The notes beneath the pieces are model-generated. The model was given only the letters and a program-made list of their open reading frames with translations, was not told the DNA's origin and made no database searches. A stretch of 64,000 bases of DNA from an uncultured Oscillospiraceae bacterium (GTDB taxonomy: Bacteria > Bacillota > Clostridia > Oscillospirales > Oscillospiraceae): NCBI GenBank assembly GCA_934591895.1, contig CAKTPP010000004.1, forward strand, positions 1 through 64,000. Reading direction: 5' to 3'. Position 1 is the first letter of the stretch; each line of letters starts with the position of its first letter. Shown here in pieces: positions 41,604-49,841 of the stretch. Both the position numbers and the translations under genes were made by a program.

Positions 41604-42248
41604 ATGACAAATCTTCTGGGCAGTATCCGGCTGGCGGCTTATGCGTTTCCGCTCATCGCGGCGCTGGTGGCCGTGCCGTTTTTCTACCGGCAGGTGCGTG
41701 TGCGCTGCTTTAACTGGGTGCGCACCGTGTTCGGCGGTCTGTTTTTGTTTTATGTGCTGTGCGTGCTGGCGCTCGTGTTCTTCCCGCTGCCGGATGCCGC
41801 GCGCGCAGCCCGGCTCACGACCTATGACGCGCAGCTCGTGCCGTTTCAGTTCGTGGCCGATTTCCTGCGCGAGACGCCGCTCGTGCTCTCCGATGCGCAC
41901 ACCTATCTGCCGGCGCTGCTCGACCGCACGGTGCTGCAGGTCGTGCTCAATATCCTGATGCTGATGCCGTTCGGAATGTACCTGCGCTACGTCTGCGGGC
42001 TGGATCTCGGCCGTGTCGCGCTCGTGTCGCTGGCGTTCTCGGCGTTCATCGAGCTCGGGCAGCTCACGGGACTGTTTTTCCTGTTTCGCGGCTCGTACCG
42101 CCTGTGCGACGTGGACGATCTGATGCTCAACACGCTCGGCGGCCTGCTCGGGGGCGAGCTGGTGCGCGCGCTCGAGGCGTATCTGCCGCCGCTCGACGCC
42201 TTCGACCGCTTCCCCGGCAGCGCATTGGCCATGCAGCGGCTGGGGTAA
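41604..42248 (+). CDS. VanZ-family membrane protein
   Basis: A 214-aa protein starting at the ATG behind GGAGGC. It has about five transmembrane helices with the VanZ hallmark of polar residues inside the membrane: VVLNILMLMPFGMYLR, FIELGQL and the CDVDDLMLNTLGGLLG segment. VanZ from Tn1546 gives low-level teicoplanin resistance, but chromosomal homologues are widespread and their role is undefined. No vanHAX or regulator genes are near. Confidence 0.88.
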   Translation: MTNLLGSIRLAAYAFPLIAALVAVPFFYRQVRVRCFNWVRTVFGGLFLFYVLCVLALVFFPLPDAARAARLTTYDAQLVPFQFVADFLRETPLVLSDAHTYLPALLDRTVLQVVLNILMLMPFGMYLRYVCGLDLGRVALVSLAFSAFIELGQLTGLFFLFRGSYRLCDVDDLMLNTLGGLLGGELVRALEAYLPPLDAFDRFPGSALAMQRLG

Positions 42249-42333
42249 CACATTACAGACAGTCTCGCAGCGGTTGCGCCCGCGGACGCAAAACAGTACC
42301 GTCATTTTCTCCGGCGGCGTGTACGGCGGAGAA

Positions 42334-42363
42334 AAAACGGCATGGCGTCGGCCATGCCGTTTT
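42334..42363. terminator. Bidirectional terminator between VanZ and DUF378 genes
   Basis: A 13-bp stem (42334-42346 with 42351-42363) bounded by A and T runs, lying between convergent genes. A second hairpin (about 42304-42335, TTTTCTCCG arms) next to it resembles the middle stem of elements A and B. Confidence 0.8.
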
Positions 42364-42366
42364 CCG

Positions 42367-42588
42367 TCACACGTCTTCCGCGCCGTCGAGCCCGTCGCGG
42401 CCGCGAAAGAGCAGGGAAATGCACCAGACCGCGGCCAGACCCACGAGCGTGTAGATCACGCGCGCGGCTACAGCGGTCTGCCCGCCGCAGATCCACGCCA
42501 CGAGATCAAACCGGAACAGGCCGATGCTGCCCCAGTTGAGCCCGCCGACGATCGTGAGGATCAGCGCGATGCGGTCGATCACCTGCAT
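42367..42588 (-). CDS. DUF378 family small membrane protein
   Basis: A 73-aa protein from the ATG behind AAAGGAG. Two helices carry the DUF378 signature: IVGGLNWGSIGLFRFDLVAWI and VIYTLVGLAAVW. Found in many Firmicutes (YuzA-like); function unknown. Confidence 0.85.
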   Translation of the reverse strand: MQVIDRIALILTIVGGLNWGSIGLFRFDLVAWICGGQTAVAARVIYTLVGLAAVWCISLLFRGRDGLDGAEDV

Positions 42589-42692
42589 ATGCTTCCATCT
42601 CCTTTTCCGTGTACTCCCGGACAGTATGCCCCGGCGCGGGAAAAAAGATTCCGCCGCCGACAAAACCGGTGTCAGACCGACACCGTTCGCTC

Positions 42693-42721
42693 TTTACATT
42701 TTCCGCGCCCGGCGCTACAAT
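42693..42721 (+). promoter_or_regulatory. Promoter of a possible small RNA
   Basis: TTTACA (42693-42698) and TACAAT (42716-42721), spacing 17. A terminator follows within about 105 bp and no gene lies between. Confidence 0.55.
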
Positions 42722-42727
42722 AGCATC

Positions 42728-42829
42728 ACAGCTTATCCAATTGACTTCCGCACCCTGGAAGCCACGGCTCATAGCTTTATCCCATGACCCTGTTTTGGGC
42801 GGATCGATCGCGATCCGCCCCCTTTTTTT
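42728..42829 (+). ncRNA. Candidate small RNA of about 100 nt
   Basis: Runs from the expected start of promoter 42693-42721 to a strong terminator (stem 42797-42806 with 42811-42820, then T7). No ORF with a ribosome site is seen and it does not resemble SRP RNA, 6S RNA or tmRNA. It could alternatively be an attenuated leader of the ParB gene. Confidence 0.4.
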
Positions 42830-42912
42830 CGGCGCGCGCCCGAATTCGCCGCGTTTTGCGCAATATATGGGTTATTTTTGAGTTGTAAAACGCAAGATAT
42901 GGAGGGTTTGCT

Positions 42913-43767
42913 ATGCAGTTTTCCAACCATTCCGGCCGTGCACAGCGCGGCGGCATCGTGTATCTGGCGGTGGACGCGATCGCGCCGAGCGCGGTCCAGC
43001 CGCGGCAGAACTTTCCCCCGGCGCAGCTCGAGGAGCTCTCGCGCAGCATCGCCGAGTACGGCGTACTCAGCCCGCTGACCGTGCGCCCGCGGCCGGGCGG
43101 GTATGAGCTCGTGGCCGGTGAGCGCCGCCTGCGCGCCGCGCGCATGGCGGGGCTCGGTGAGGTGCCGTGCATCGTCATGGAGCTGGATCTGGAGGAGGCG
43201 AGCTTCATCGCGCTGGTGGAAAATCTCCAGCGCAACGATCTCGATTTTCTCGAGGAGGCGCGCGGCATCGCGCAGCTCATCCGGCTCTTCGGCCTCAGTC
43301 AGGAGGAGTGCGCGCGGCGGCTGGGCAAGTCGCAGTCGGCCGTGGCGAACAAGCTCCGCCTGCTGCGCCTGCCGGAGGATGTGCTCAACGCCATGCGCAA
43401 CGCCGGACTCACCGAGCGGCACGGGCGCGCGCTGCTGCGGCTTGAGACGCCGGACGAGCAGCGCGCGGCGCTGGCCTATATCCTCAGCCGCGACCTGAAC
43501 GTCGCCGCGACGGACGCCTACATCGACCGCCTGCTCGAGGCCAGGGCCGCACCCGAGAGCGAGCAGCAAAAGACCTTCATCCTCAAGGACGTGCGCGTGT
43601 TTCTCAACACGATCGCCCACAGTCTCGACCTCATGAAGCAGGGCGGCATCGACGCCGGTATGCAGCGGCAGGAGACGGACGACGCGCTCATTCTCACCAT
43701 CAACATCCCCAAGGCGCGGCGGCGCGAGCCGGACGCGCAGCGGGGCGAACCCGTGCCGGTCGGATAA
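42913..43767 (+). CDS. ParB/Noc-family CTPase DNA-binding protein
   Basis: A 284-aa ParB-fold protein. The CTP-binding motif GERRLRAA (69-76) and ENLQRNDL (103-110) are intact, followed by a helix-turn-helix (SQEECARRLGKSQSAVANKLRLL) and a C-terminal dimerisation region. No ParA/Soj is adjacent, so nucleoid occlusion protein Noc or an orphan ParB are both possible. GGAGGG precedes the ATG. Confidence 0.85.
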   Translation: MQFSNHSGRAQRGGIVYLAVDAIAPSAVQPRQNFPPAQLEELSRSIAEYGVLSPLTVRPRPGGYELVAGERRLRAARMAGLGEVPCIVMELDLEEASFIALVENLQRNDLDFLEEARGIAQLIRLFGLSQEECARRLGKSQSAVANKLRLLRLPEDVLNAMRNAGLTERHGRALLRLETPDEQRAALAYILSRDLNVAATDAYIDRLLEARAAPESEQQKTFILKDVRVFLNTIAHSLDLMKQGGIDAGMQRQETDDALILTINIPKARRREPDAQRGEPVPVG

Positions 43768-43784
43768 AAAAATCGTGCGCGGGC

Positions 43785-43833
43785 TTGACAGCGGCGCGGC
43801 GGCTTCCTATACTCTTATACATATAATATATGT
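43785..43833 (+). promoter_or_regulatory. Flavodoxin promoter and overlapping palindrome
   Basis: TTGACA (43785-43790) and TATACT (43808-43813) at spacing 17. ACATAT-AAT-ATATGT (43819-43833) follows immediately, near +1, as a possible operator. Confidence 0.7.
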
Positions 43834-43872
43834 GGAAAGGCCGCCCGTGAGGGCGGAAAAGGAGGTCACCGC

Positions 43873-44358
43873 ATGAAAACGCTGATCCTGTTCGCTTCGC
43901 GTTACGGCGCGACGGAGGAGATCGCCTATATGCTCAAGAGCGCCGTCGGCGGCGATGTGACGCTGTGCAGCATCCGCGAGCACGGCGTCTCGCTCGAGGA
44001 CTATGACACGGTCATCATCGGCAGCTGCGTGTATATGTTCAAGCTCGACAAGCACATCAAGCGCTTTTTGCGCCGCAACGAGAAGACGCTCATGGAAAAG
44101 AAGCTCGGCCTGTATCTGTGCTGCTACACCACGCCCGGTACGGAGGGGTATCTTGAGCACTTCTTCCCGCCGGAGCTGCTTGCGCACGCGGCGGCGAAGG
44201 ACATCCTCGGCGGCAAGATGCAGTACGCGAAGATGAGCTATGCCTACAAGCAGCTCTTCGGCGCGCTGATGACGTCGCCCCAGTACCGCGCACAGTATTC
44301 CGAGCCCGATTTCGACATTGCGCGCATCGACGCGTTTGCCGCCGCCATGCGCGGCTGA
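43873..44358 (+). CDS. Flavodoxin-domain protein (HemG-like)
   Basis: A 161-aa flavodoxin. ASRYGATEEIA is the phosphate-binding loop, DTVIIGSCVYMFKLDKHIKRFL the second FMN segment. It resembles the flavodoxin_5/HemG group used as electron carriers or protoporphyrinogen oxidases; no haem genes are nearby, so an electron-transfer role is likelier. A strong GGAGGT site precedes the ATG; it is probably monocistronic. Confidence 0.85.
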   Translation: MKTLILFASRYGATEEIAYMLKSAVGGDVTLCSIREHGVSLEDYDTVIIGSCVYMFKLDKHIKRFLRRNEKTLMEKKLGLYLCCYTTPGTEGYLEHFFPPELLAHAAAKDILGGKMQYAKMSYAYKQLFGALMTSPQYRAQYSEPDFDIARIDAFAAAMRG

Positions 44359-44389
44359 GCGGCGTCGGGCCGCAGCCCCCTGTCACGAT

Positions 44390-44439
44390 CCCCTCGCAGA
44401 GATTCACCGCTCCGGCGGCGGACCTCTGCGAGGGGTTTT
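44390..44439 (+). terminator. Terminator after flavodoxin
   Basis: A 12-bp stem (44390-44401 with 44424-44435) with a structured GC loop and T4. Confidence 0.8.
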
Positions 44440-44547
44440 GCATCCGGCGCCCGGCGCAGCTCTGCGCGCAGGATCGCGTGTCAACGCGGGGCGGAAAATG
44501 GCGGAAATTTTCGTGCAAAAAGACGGCGCGCAAAGCCGCCGGATTTG

Positions 44548-44577
44548 TTGACAGACCGGGCGATTGTGTGATATCAT
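44548..44577 (+). promoter_or_regulatory. Promoter of pyr operon
   Basis: TTGACA (44548-44553) and TATCAT (44572-44577), spacing 18. The leader before pyrC is only about 35 nt and has no terminator or PyrR-type antiterminator. Confidence 0.75.
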
Positions 44578-44617
44578 ATCAAAAATTTGCGATTCGGCAG
44601 AAATGAGGCGAGGAAAA

Positions 44618-45847
44618 ATGGTTGCGGCCGCAGAAAATATGCAGGCATTTGGATGGGATCTTTTTTCCGGCAACCGTGATTCTGTTTTTCTTGGCAGCGG
44701 CAGTATTGCCGGTGACGAACTTGATATTTCTTCTTTCGTGGTATTACCTGGTTTCGTAGATGTGCATGTACATCTTCGTGAGCCGGGTTTTTCTTATAAG
44801 GAGACCATTTCGTCCGGCACGCTTGCTGCGGCGCACGGCGGGTACAGCCGCGTGTGCGCCATGCCAAATCTGGATCCGGCACCGGACAGCCTGCAGACGC
44901 TTGCCCCACAGCTCGAGCGCATCCGCACGGATGCGGTCATCGACGTGACGCCCTACGGGGCGATCACCGCGCGCCGCGGCGGCAGGGAGCTTGCGGACAT
45001 GGAGCGGCTCGCGCCCTACGTTGCCGGCTTTTCCGACGACGGCAGCGGCGTGCAGGATGCGGACGTGATGCGCGCGGCGATGCGCAGGGCGGCGAGCCTC
45101 GGCAAGCTCATCGCCGCGCACTGTGAGGACAACACCCTCCTGCACGGCGGCTATATCCACGACGGTGCGTATGCCCGCGCCCACGGGCACAAGGGCATCA
45201 GCAGCGAGAGCGAGTGGCGGCAGCTGGAGCGCGATCTCGAGCTGGTGCGCGAGACGGGCTGCGCCTACCATATGTGCCACGTGTCCACCAAGGAGAGCGT
45301 GGCGCTTATCCGCCGGGCGAAGGCACAGGGGCTGGACGTCACCTGCGAGACCGCGCCGCACTACCTCGTCCTGACCGAGGACGATCTGCGCGAGGACGGC
45401 AGCTTCAAGATGAACCCGCCCCTGCGCACACAGGCCGACCGGCAGGCGCTGATCGAGGGCATCCTTGACGGCACGGTGGACATGATCGCGACCGACCACG
45501 CGCCGCACAGCGCGGAGGAAAAGGCCAAGGGCCTCGACGCAAGCGCCATGGGCATCGTCGGCCTCGAGACGGCGTTTCCCGTGCTCTACACCCGCCTTGT
45601 GCGCACCGGCGTGCTGACGCTCGACAAGCTCGTGGAGCTCATGGCGGTCAACCCCCGGAAGCGCTTCGGCTTCCCGCTGCGCGCGGACGATTACGCCGTC
45701 TGGGATCTGAACACGGAATACCGCATCGACCCGGCGCGGTTTTGCTCCATGGGAAAGAGCACGCCCTTCGCCGGACAGCCGGTCTACGGGCGGTGCGTGC
45801 GCAACGTCTGCGGCGGCGCCGTCGTCTGGCAGGACGCGCAGGACTGA
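44618..45847 (+). CDS. pyrC: Dihydroorotase (class I)
   Basis: Cyclises carbamoyl aspartate to dihydroorotate. It is 409 aa from the ATG behind GAGGCGAGGA. Zinc ligands are seen in GFVDVHVHLREPG, FSDDGS (bridging Asp), AHCED, MCHVSTK and ATDHAPHS. First gene of the pyr operon. The first 65 or so codons are clearly AT-richer, with T-ending codons unlike the rest of the gene and its neighbours; GC-rich usage starts abruptly near 44815. Confidence 0.93.
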   Translation: MVAAAENMQAFGWDLFSGNRDSVFLGSGSIAGDELDISSFVVLPGFVDVHVHLREPGFSYKETISSGTLAAAHGGYSRVCAMPNLDPAPDSLQTLAPQLERIRTDAVIDVTPYGAITARRGGRELADMERLAPYVAGFSDDGSGVQDADVMRAAMRRAASLGKLIAAHCEDNTLLHGGYIHDGAYARAHGHKGISSESEWRQLERDLELVRETGCAYHMCHVSTKESVALIRRAKAQGLDVTCETAPHYLVLTEDDLREDGSFKMNPPLRTQADRQALIEGILDGTVDMIATDHAPHSAEEKAKGLDASAMGIVGLETAFPVLYTRLVRTGVLTLDKLVELMAVNPRKRFGFPLRADDYAVWDLNTEYRIDPARFCSMGKSTPFAGQPVYGRCVRNVCGGAVVWQDAQD

Positions 45848-45914
45848 GCGCCCTACACTTACATATAAAAATACATCACATACAGAACTTTTTGCGTACT
45901 GAGGAGGAAATCAC

Positions 45915-48900
45915 ATGCCCAAAAGAACGGACCTGAAGAAAATTATGATCATCGGCTCCGGCCCGATCGTCATCGGTCAGGCTGCCGAGTTTGACTATGC
46001 CGGCACGCAGGCGTGCCTGTCGCTCAAGGAGGAGGGGTACGAGGTCATTCTCGTCAACTCCAACCCCGCCACGATCATGACGGATACCTCCGTCGCGGAC
46101 AAGGTGTACATGGAGCCGCTGACGCTGGAGTATGTGGCGCGTATCCTGCGCAAGGAGCGTCCGGACGCGATCGTCCCGGGCATCGGCGGCCAGACCGGTC
46201 TGAATCTGGCGATGCAGCTCGAGCAGAAGGGCGTGCTCAGGGAGTGTCAGGTCGAGCTGCTCGGCACGGACAGCGACAGCATCCGCCGCGCCGAGGACCG
46301 CGAGCAGTTCAAGGAGCTCTGCCAGAGCATCGGCGAGCCGGTCATCCCGTCGCAGATCACCTACGATCTTGAGGAGGCCAGGGCCGCGGCCGCGGCCATC
46401 GGCTATCCGGTCGTGCTGCGTCCGGCGTTCACGCTCGGCGGTACGGGCGGCGGCTTTGCCGACGACGAGGCGCAGCTCGTCGAGCTGGGCATGCAGGCGT
46501 TCAAGCTCTCGCCCATCCATCAGGTGCTGATCGAAAAGAGCGTCAAGGGCTATAAGGAGATCGAGTTTGAGGTCATGCGCGACGCGTCCGACCGCGCCAT
46601 CACCATCTGCGGCATGGAGAACATCGATCCCGTGGGCGTGCACACCGGCGACTCCGCCGTCGTCGCGCCGATCATGACGCTCAGCGACCATGACATGAAG
46701 ATGCTCAACGACAGCGCGATCAAGATCATCCGCGCGCTGAAGATCCAGGGCGGCTGCAACGTGCAGTTCGCGCTCAACCCCAGGACCTCGGAGTACTTCC
46801 TCATCGAGATCAACCCCCGCGTATCCCGTTCGTCGGCGCTGGCGAGCAAGGCCAGCGGCTATCCCATCGCGCGCGTCACGGCCAAGGTCGCCGTCGGCAT
46901 GCATCTTGACGAGATCGCCGTCGCCAACACGACGGCCGCGTTCGAGCCGTCGCTGGACTACGTGGTCGCAAAGCTGCCGCGCTTCCCGTTTGACAAGTTC
47001 TCGACCGCCGCCAACACGCTCGGCACGCAGATGAAGGCCACGGGCGAGGTCATGGGCATCGGCAGCACGCTCGAGGAGTGCCTGCTCAAGTCCGTCCGCT
47101 CGCTGGAGATCGGCGCGCAGCACCTCTGGCTGCCGAAGTTCCAGAACATGACCAAGGCGGAGCTGACCGAGTACCTGCACCAGTTCCGCGACGACGGGCT
47201 CTTTGCCGTCGCGCAGCTGCTGCGTCTGGGCGCGAGCGTGGACGAGGTCGCCGCGCTGACGATGATCACGCCCTACTTCCTTGAGACCATCCGCGGCATC
47301 ATCGACATGGAGCAGACGCTGCGCGCGCACAAGGGCGACGCCGAGCTGCTCAAAAAGGCCAAGCAGATGGGCTTCTGCGACCCCTACATCGCGCGGCTCT
47401 GGGATGTGCGCGAGGAGGATGTGTATGCGCAGCGCGCGCAGCTCGGTCTCTACCCCGCCTACAGGATGGTGGACACCAGCCACACCGGCGCTTACATCCC
47501 TTATTTCTACTCCACCTACGCCCCCGGCGCAAAGAGCGAGGCGCGCCGCTCGGACAAGCAGAAGGTCGTCGTGCTCGGCGCGGGTCCGATCCGCATCGGT
47601 CAGGGCGTGGAGTTTGACTACTCCACCGTCCACGCGGTGCAGACCATCCGGCGCGCGGGCTACGAGGCCATCATCATCAACAACAACCCCGAGACGGTCT
47701 CCACCGACTACACGACCGCCGACAAGCTGTATTTCGAGCCCCTCACGCCCGAGGACGTCATGAACATCCTGCACGAGGAGCAGGCCGACCAGGTGATCGC
47801 CAGCCTCGGCGGGCAGACGGCCATCAATCTGGCGCAGCCGCTCATGACGCGCGGCGTGCAGATCATCGGCACGGACTGCGCCGCGATCGAGCGCGCGGAA
47901 AACCGCGACTGCTTTGAAAAGCTGCTGCTCGAGCTGAACATCCCGCAGCCGATGGGCGCGGCGGTGACGAATCTGGACGACGGCCTCAAGGCCGCGCACG
48001 CGGTGGGCTATCCGGTGCTGGTGCGTCCGTCGTTCGTGCTGGGCGGCCGCGCCATGGAGATCGTGGCCGACGACGAGATGCTGCGCCACTACCTGCAGAA
48101 TGCCGTGCGCACCGGCGAGGGCAAGCCCGTGCTGGTCGACAAGTACATCTCCGGCCGCGAGGTCGAGGTCGACGCCATCTGCGACGGCAGAGACGTGTTC
48201 GTGCCCGGCATCATGGAGCTGGTCGAGCGCACCGGCGTCCACTCCGGCGACTCCATCAGCGTCTACCCGCCGTTTTCCATCTCCGACAAGGTCAAGGGCA
48301 CGATCCTGACCTATGCCAAGAAGCTTGGCCTGGGCATCGGCATCGTCGGACTGTACAACATCCAGTTCATCGTCGATGAGAGCGACCATGTCTACATCAT
48401 CGAGGTCAACCCCCGCTCGTCGCGCACGGTGCCGTTCCTGTCGAAGGCCACGGGCTATCAGCTCGCGGACATCGCCACCAACGTCATCCTCGGCACGAGT
48501 CTCAAGGAGCAGGGCATCTTCGACCTGTATCCGCCGGAAAAAGAGCGCTGCTATGTCAAGGCGCCGGTGTTCTCCTTCGCCAAGCTCCACGGGCTGGACG
48601 CCTATCTCTCCCCGGAGATGAAGTCCACGGGCGAGGCCATCGGCTACGACAAGAAGCTCTCGCGCGCCATGTACAAGGCACTGCAGGCCTCCGGCATGAA
48701 CGTGCAGAACTACGGCACCGTGTTCGTGACGCTGGCCGATGAGGACAAGCCCGAGGGTCTGCCGCTCGTGCGCCGGTTCTACGAGATGGGCTTCAACATC
48801 GAGGCGACCGCCGGCACGGCTGCCTACCTCAAGTCCTTCGGCATCCGCACGCGCGTGCGCGGCAAGATCAGCGACGGCAGCCACGAGATCCTCGACTCCA

Positions 48901-49097
48901 TCCGCAGCGGCTACGTCAGCTACATCATCAACACCCGCTCCATCCATTCGAGCGTCCACGCGCAGGACGGCGCCGCGATCCGGCGCTGCGCGGTGGAAAA
49001 CGGCGTGACCGTCTTCACCTCGCTCGATACGGTGCGCGTGCTGCTCGACGTGCTCGAGGAGACGACGCTGGCCGTGTCCACGATCCACGCGGAGTAA
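45915..49097 (+). CDS. carB: Carbamoyl-phosphate synthase large subunit (pyrimidine copy)
   Basis: A standard 1060-aa CarB: GSGPIVIGQAAEFDYAG at the N terminus, two ATP-grasp halves (second begins at about 555 with GAGPIRIGQGVEFDYS) and a C-terminal MGS-like allosteric domain. Makes carbamoyl phosphate using ammonia delivered by CarA. No carA is in this operon; the only one visible is at 60850 with the second carB. An AT-rich spacer (45848-45914) separates it from pyrC and could hold an extra weak promoter. GAGGAGG precedes the ATG. Confidence 0.95.
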   Translation: MPKRTDLKKIMIIGSGPIVIGQAAEFDYAGTQACLSLKEEGYEVILVNSNPATIMTDTSVADKVYMEPLTLEYVARILRKERPDAIVPGIGGQTGLNLAMQLEQKGVLRECQVELLGTDSDSIRRAEDREQFKELCQSIGEPVIPSQITYDLEEARAAAAAIGYPVVLRPAFTLGGTGGGFADDEAQLVELGMQAFKLSPIHQVLIEKSVKGYKEIEFEVMRDASDRAITICGMENIDPVGVHTGDSAVVAPIMTLSDHDMKMLNDSAIKIIRALKIQGGCNVQFALNPRTSEYFLIEINPRVSRSSALASKASGYPIARVTAKVAVGMHLDEIAVANTTAAFEPSLDYVVAKLPRFPFDKFSTAANTLGTQMKATGEVMGIGSTLEECLLKSVRSLEIGAQHLWLPKFQNMTKAELTEYLHQFRDDGLFAVAQLLRLGASVDEVAALTMITPYFLETIRGIIDMEQTLRAHKGDAELLKKAKQMGFCDPYIARLWDVREEDVYAQRAQLGLYPAYRMVDTSHTGAYIPYFYSTYAPGAKSEARRSDKQKVVVLGAGPIRIGQGVEFDYSTVHAVQTIRRAGYEAIIINNNPETVSTDYTTADKLYFEPLTPEDVMNILHEEQADQVIASLGGQTAINLAQPLMTRGVQIIGTDCAAIERAENRDCFEKLLLELNIPQPMGAAVTNLDDGLKAAHAVGYPVLVRPSFVLGGRAMEIVADDEMLRHYLQNAVRTGEGKPVLVDKYISGREVEVDAICDGRDVFVPGIMELVERTGVHSGDSISVYPPFSISDKVKGTILTYAKKLGLGIGIVGLYNIQFIVDESDHVYIIEVNPRSSRTVPFLSKATGYQLADIATNVILGTSLKEQGIFDLYPPEKERCYVKAPVFSFAKLHGLDAYLSPEMKSTGEAIGYDKKLSRAMYKALQASGMNVQNYGTVFVTLADEDKPEGLPLVRRFYEMGFNIEATAGTAAYLKSFGIRTRVRGKISDGSHEILDSIRSGYVSYIINTRSIHSSVHAQDGAAIRRCAVENGVTVFTSLDTVRVLLDVLEETTLAVSTIHAE

Positions 49098-49100
49098 GCC

Positions 49101-49841
49101 ATGCAGCAGAGAGTTTTCACCATTGCGGAAAACGCGCCCGTCGCCCGTGAGACGTATCGCCTGCGCCTCACGGGGGACACCGCCGCGATCACCGCGCCGG
49201 GGCAGTTTGTGGACATCCGGCTTGCCGGACGCTTTCTGCGCCGCCCCGTGTCGGTGTGCAGCTGGAGTGACGGCGCGCTGACGCTGTATTATAAAGTGGC
49301 GGGCGCAGGCACGGCGCAGCTGAGCACGCTGGCGCCGGGCACGGAGCTGGACCTGCTGGTCGGCCTCGGCAACGGCTTTGACACCGCGCCTGCCGGCGCG
49401 CGGCCGCTGCTGGTCGGCGGCGGCGTGGGCGCGTCCCCGCTGTACGGTCTGGCGCAGCAGCTCGTGGCCGAGGGGCGCAGTCCGCTGGCTGTGCTCGGCT
49501 TCCGCACGGCGGCAGAGGTGCTGCTTGCCGATGCGTTTTGTGCGCTCGGCATCCCCGTCACGGTCGTGACCGAGGACGGCACCATGGGCGCGCGCGGCTT
49601 CGTGACCGAGGCGCTGCCCGAGGACGGCACCTATGTGTATGCCTGCGGGCCGATGCCCATGCTGCAGGCGCTGTGCAGCGCGACGCCGCTCGACGGCCAG
49701 CTGAGCCTTGAGGCGCGCATGGGCTGCGGCTTCGGCGCGTGCATGGGCTGCACCTGCGAAACGACGCACGGCAGCAAGCGCGTCTGCAAGGACGGGCCCG
49801 TGTTCACAAAGGAGGAGATCCTATGGCCGCAACAGCCGTAA
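49101..49841 (+). CDS. pyrK: Dihydroorotate dehydrogenase electron-transfer subunit
   Basis: A 246-aa FAD/[2Fe-2S] protein passing electrons from dihydroorotate to NAD+. RRPVSVCSW binds FAD, VGGGVGASPLYGL binds NAD, and the C-terminal cluster MGCGFGACMGCTC plus a later Cys holds the 2Fe-2S centre. Begins 3 nt after carB and overlaps pyrD by 19 nt. Confidence 0.95.
   Translation: MQQRVFTIAENAPVARETYRLRLTGDTAAITAPGQFVDIRLAGRFLRRPVSVCSWSDGALTLYYKVAGAGTAQLSTLAPGTELDLLVGLGNGFDTAPAGARPLLVGGGVGASPLYGLAQQLVAEGRSPLAVLGFRTAAEVLLADAFCALGIPVTVVTEDGTMGARGFVTEALPEDGTYVYACGPMPMLQALCSATPLDGQLSLEARMGCGFGACMGCTCETTHGSKRVCKDGPVFTKEEILWPQQP

Noticed and set aside
41604..42248. Calling a glycopeptide-resistance locus from VanZ.
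   Set aside because: vanHAX and vanRS are absent; chromosomal VanZ homologues are widespread with unknown roles.
42913..43767. Chromosome origin region suggested by a ParB/Noc gene.
   Set aside because: No dnaA, rnpA, soj, rsmG or DnaA-box cluster is nearby and no parS or Noc site was recognised.
45876..49769. A 1297-codon open frame on the minus strand.
   Set aside because: Antisense shadow of carB and pyrK with no domain, start or ribosome site.
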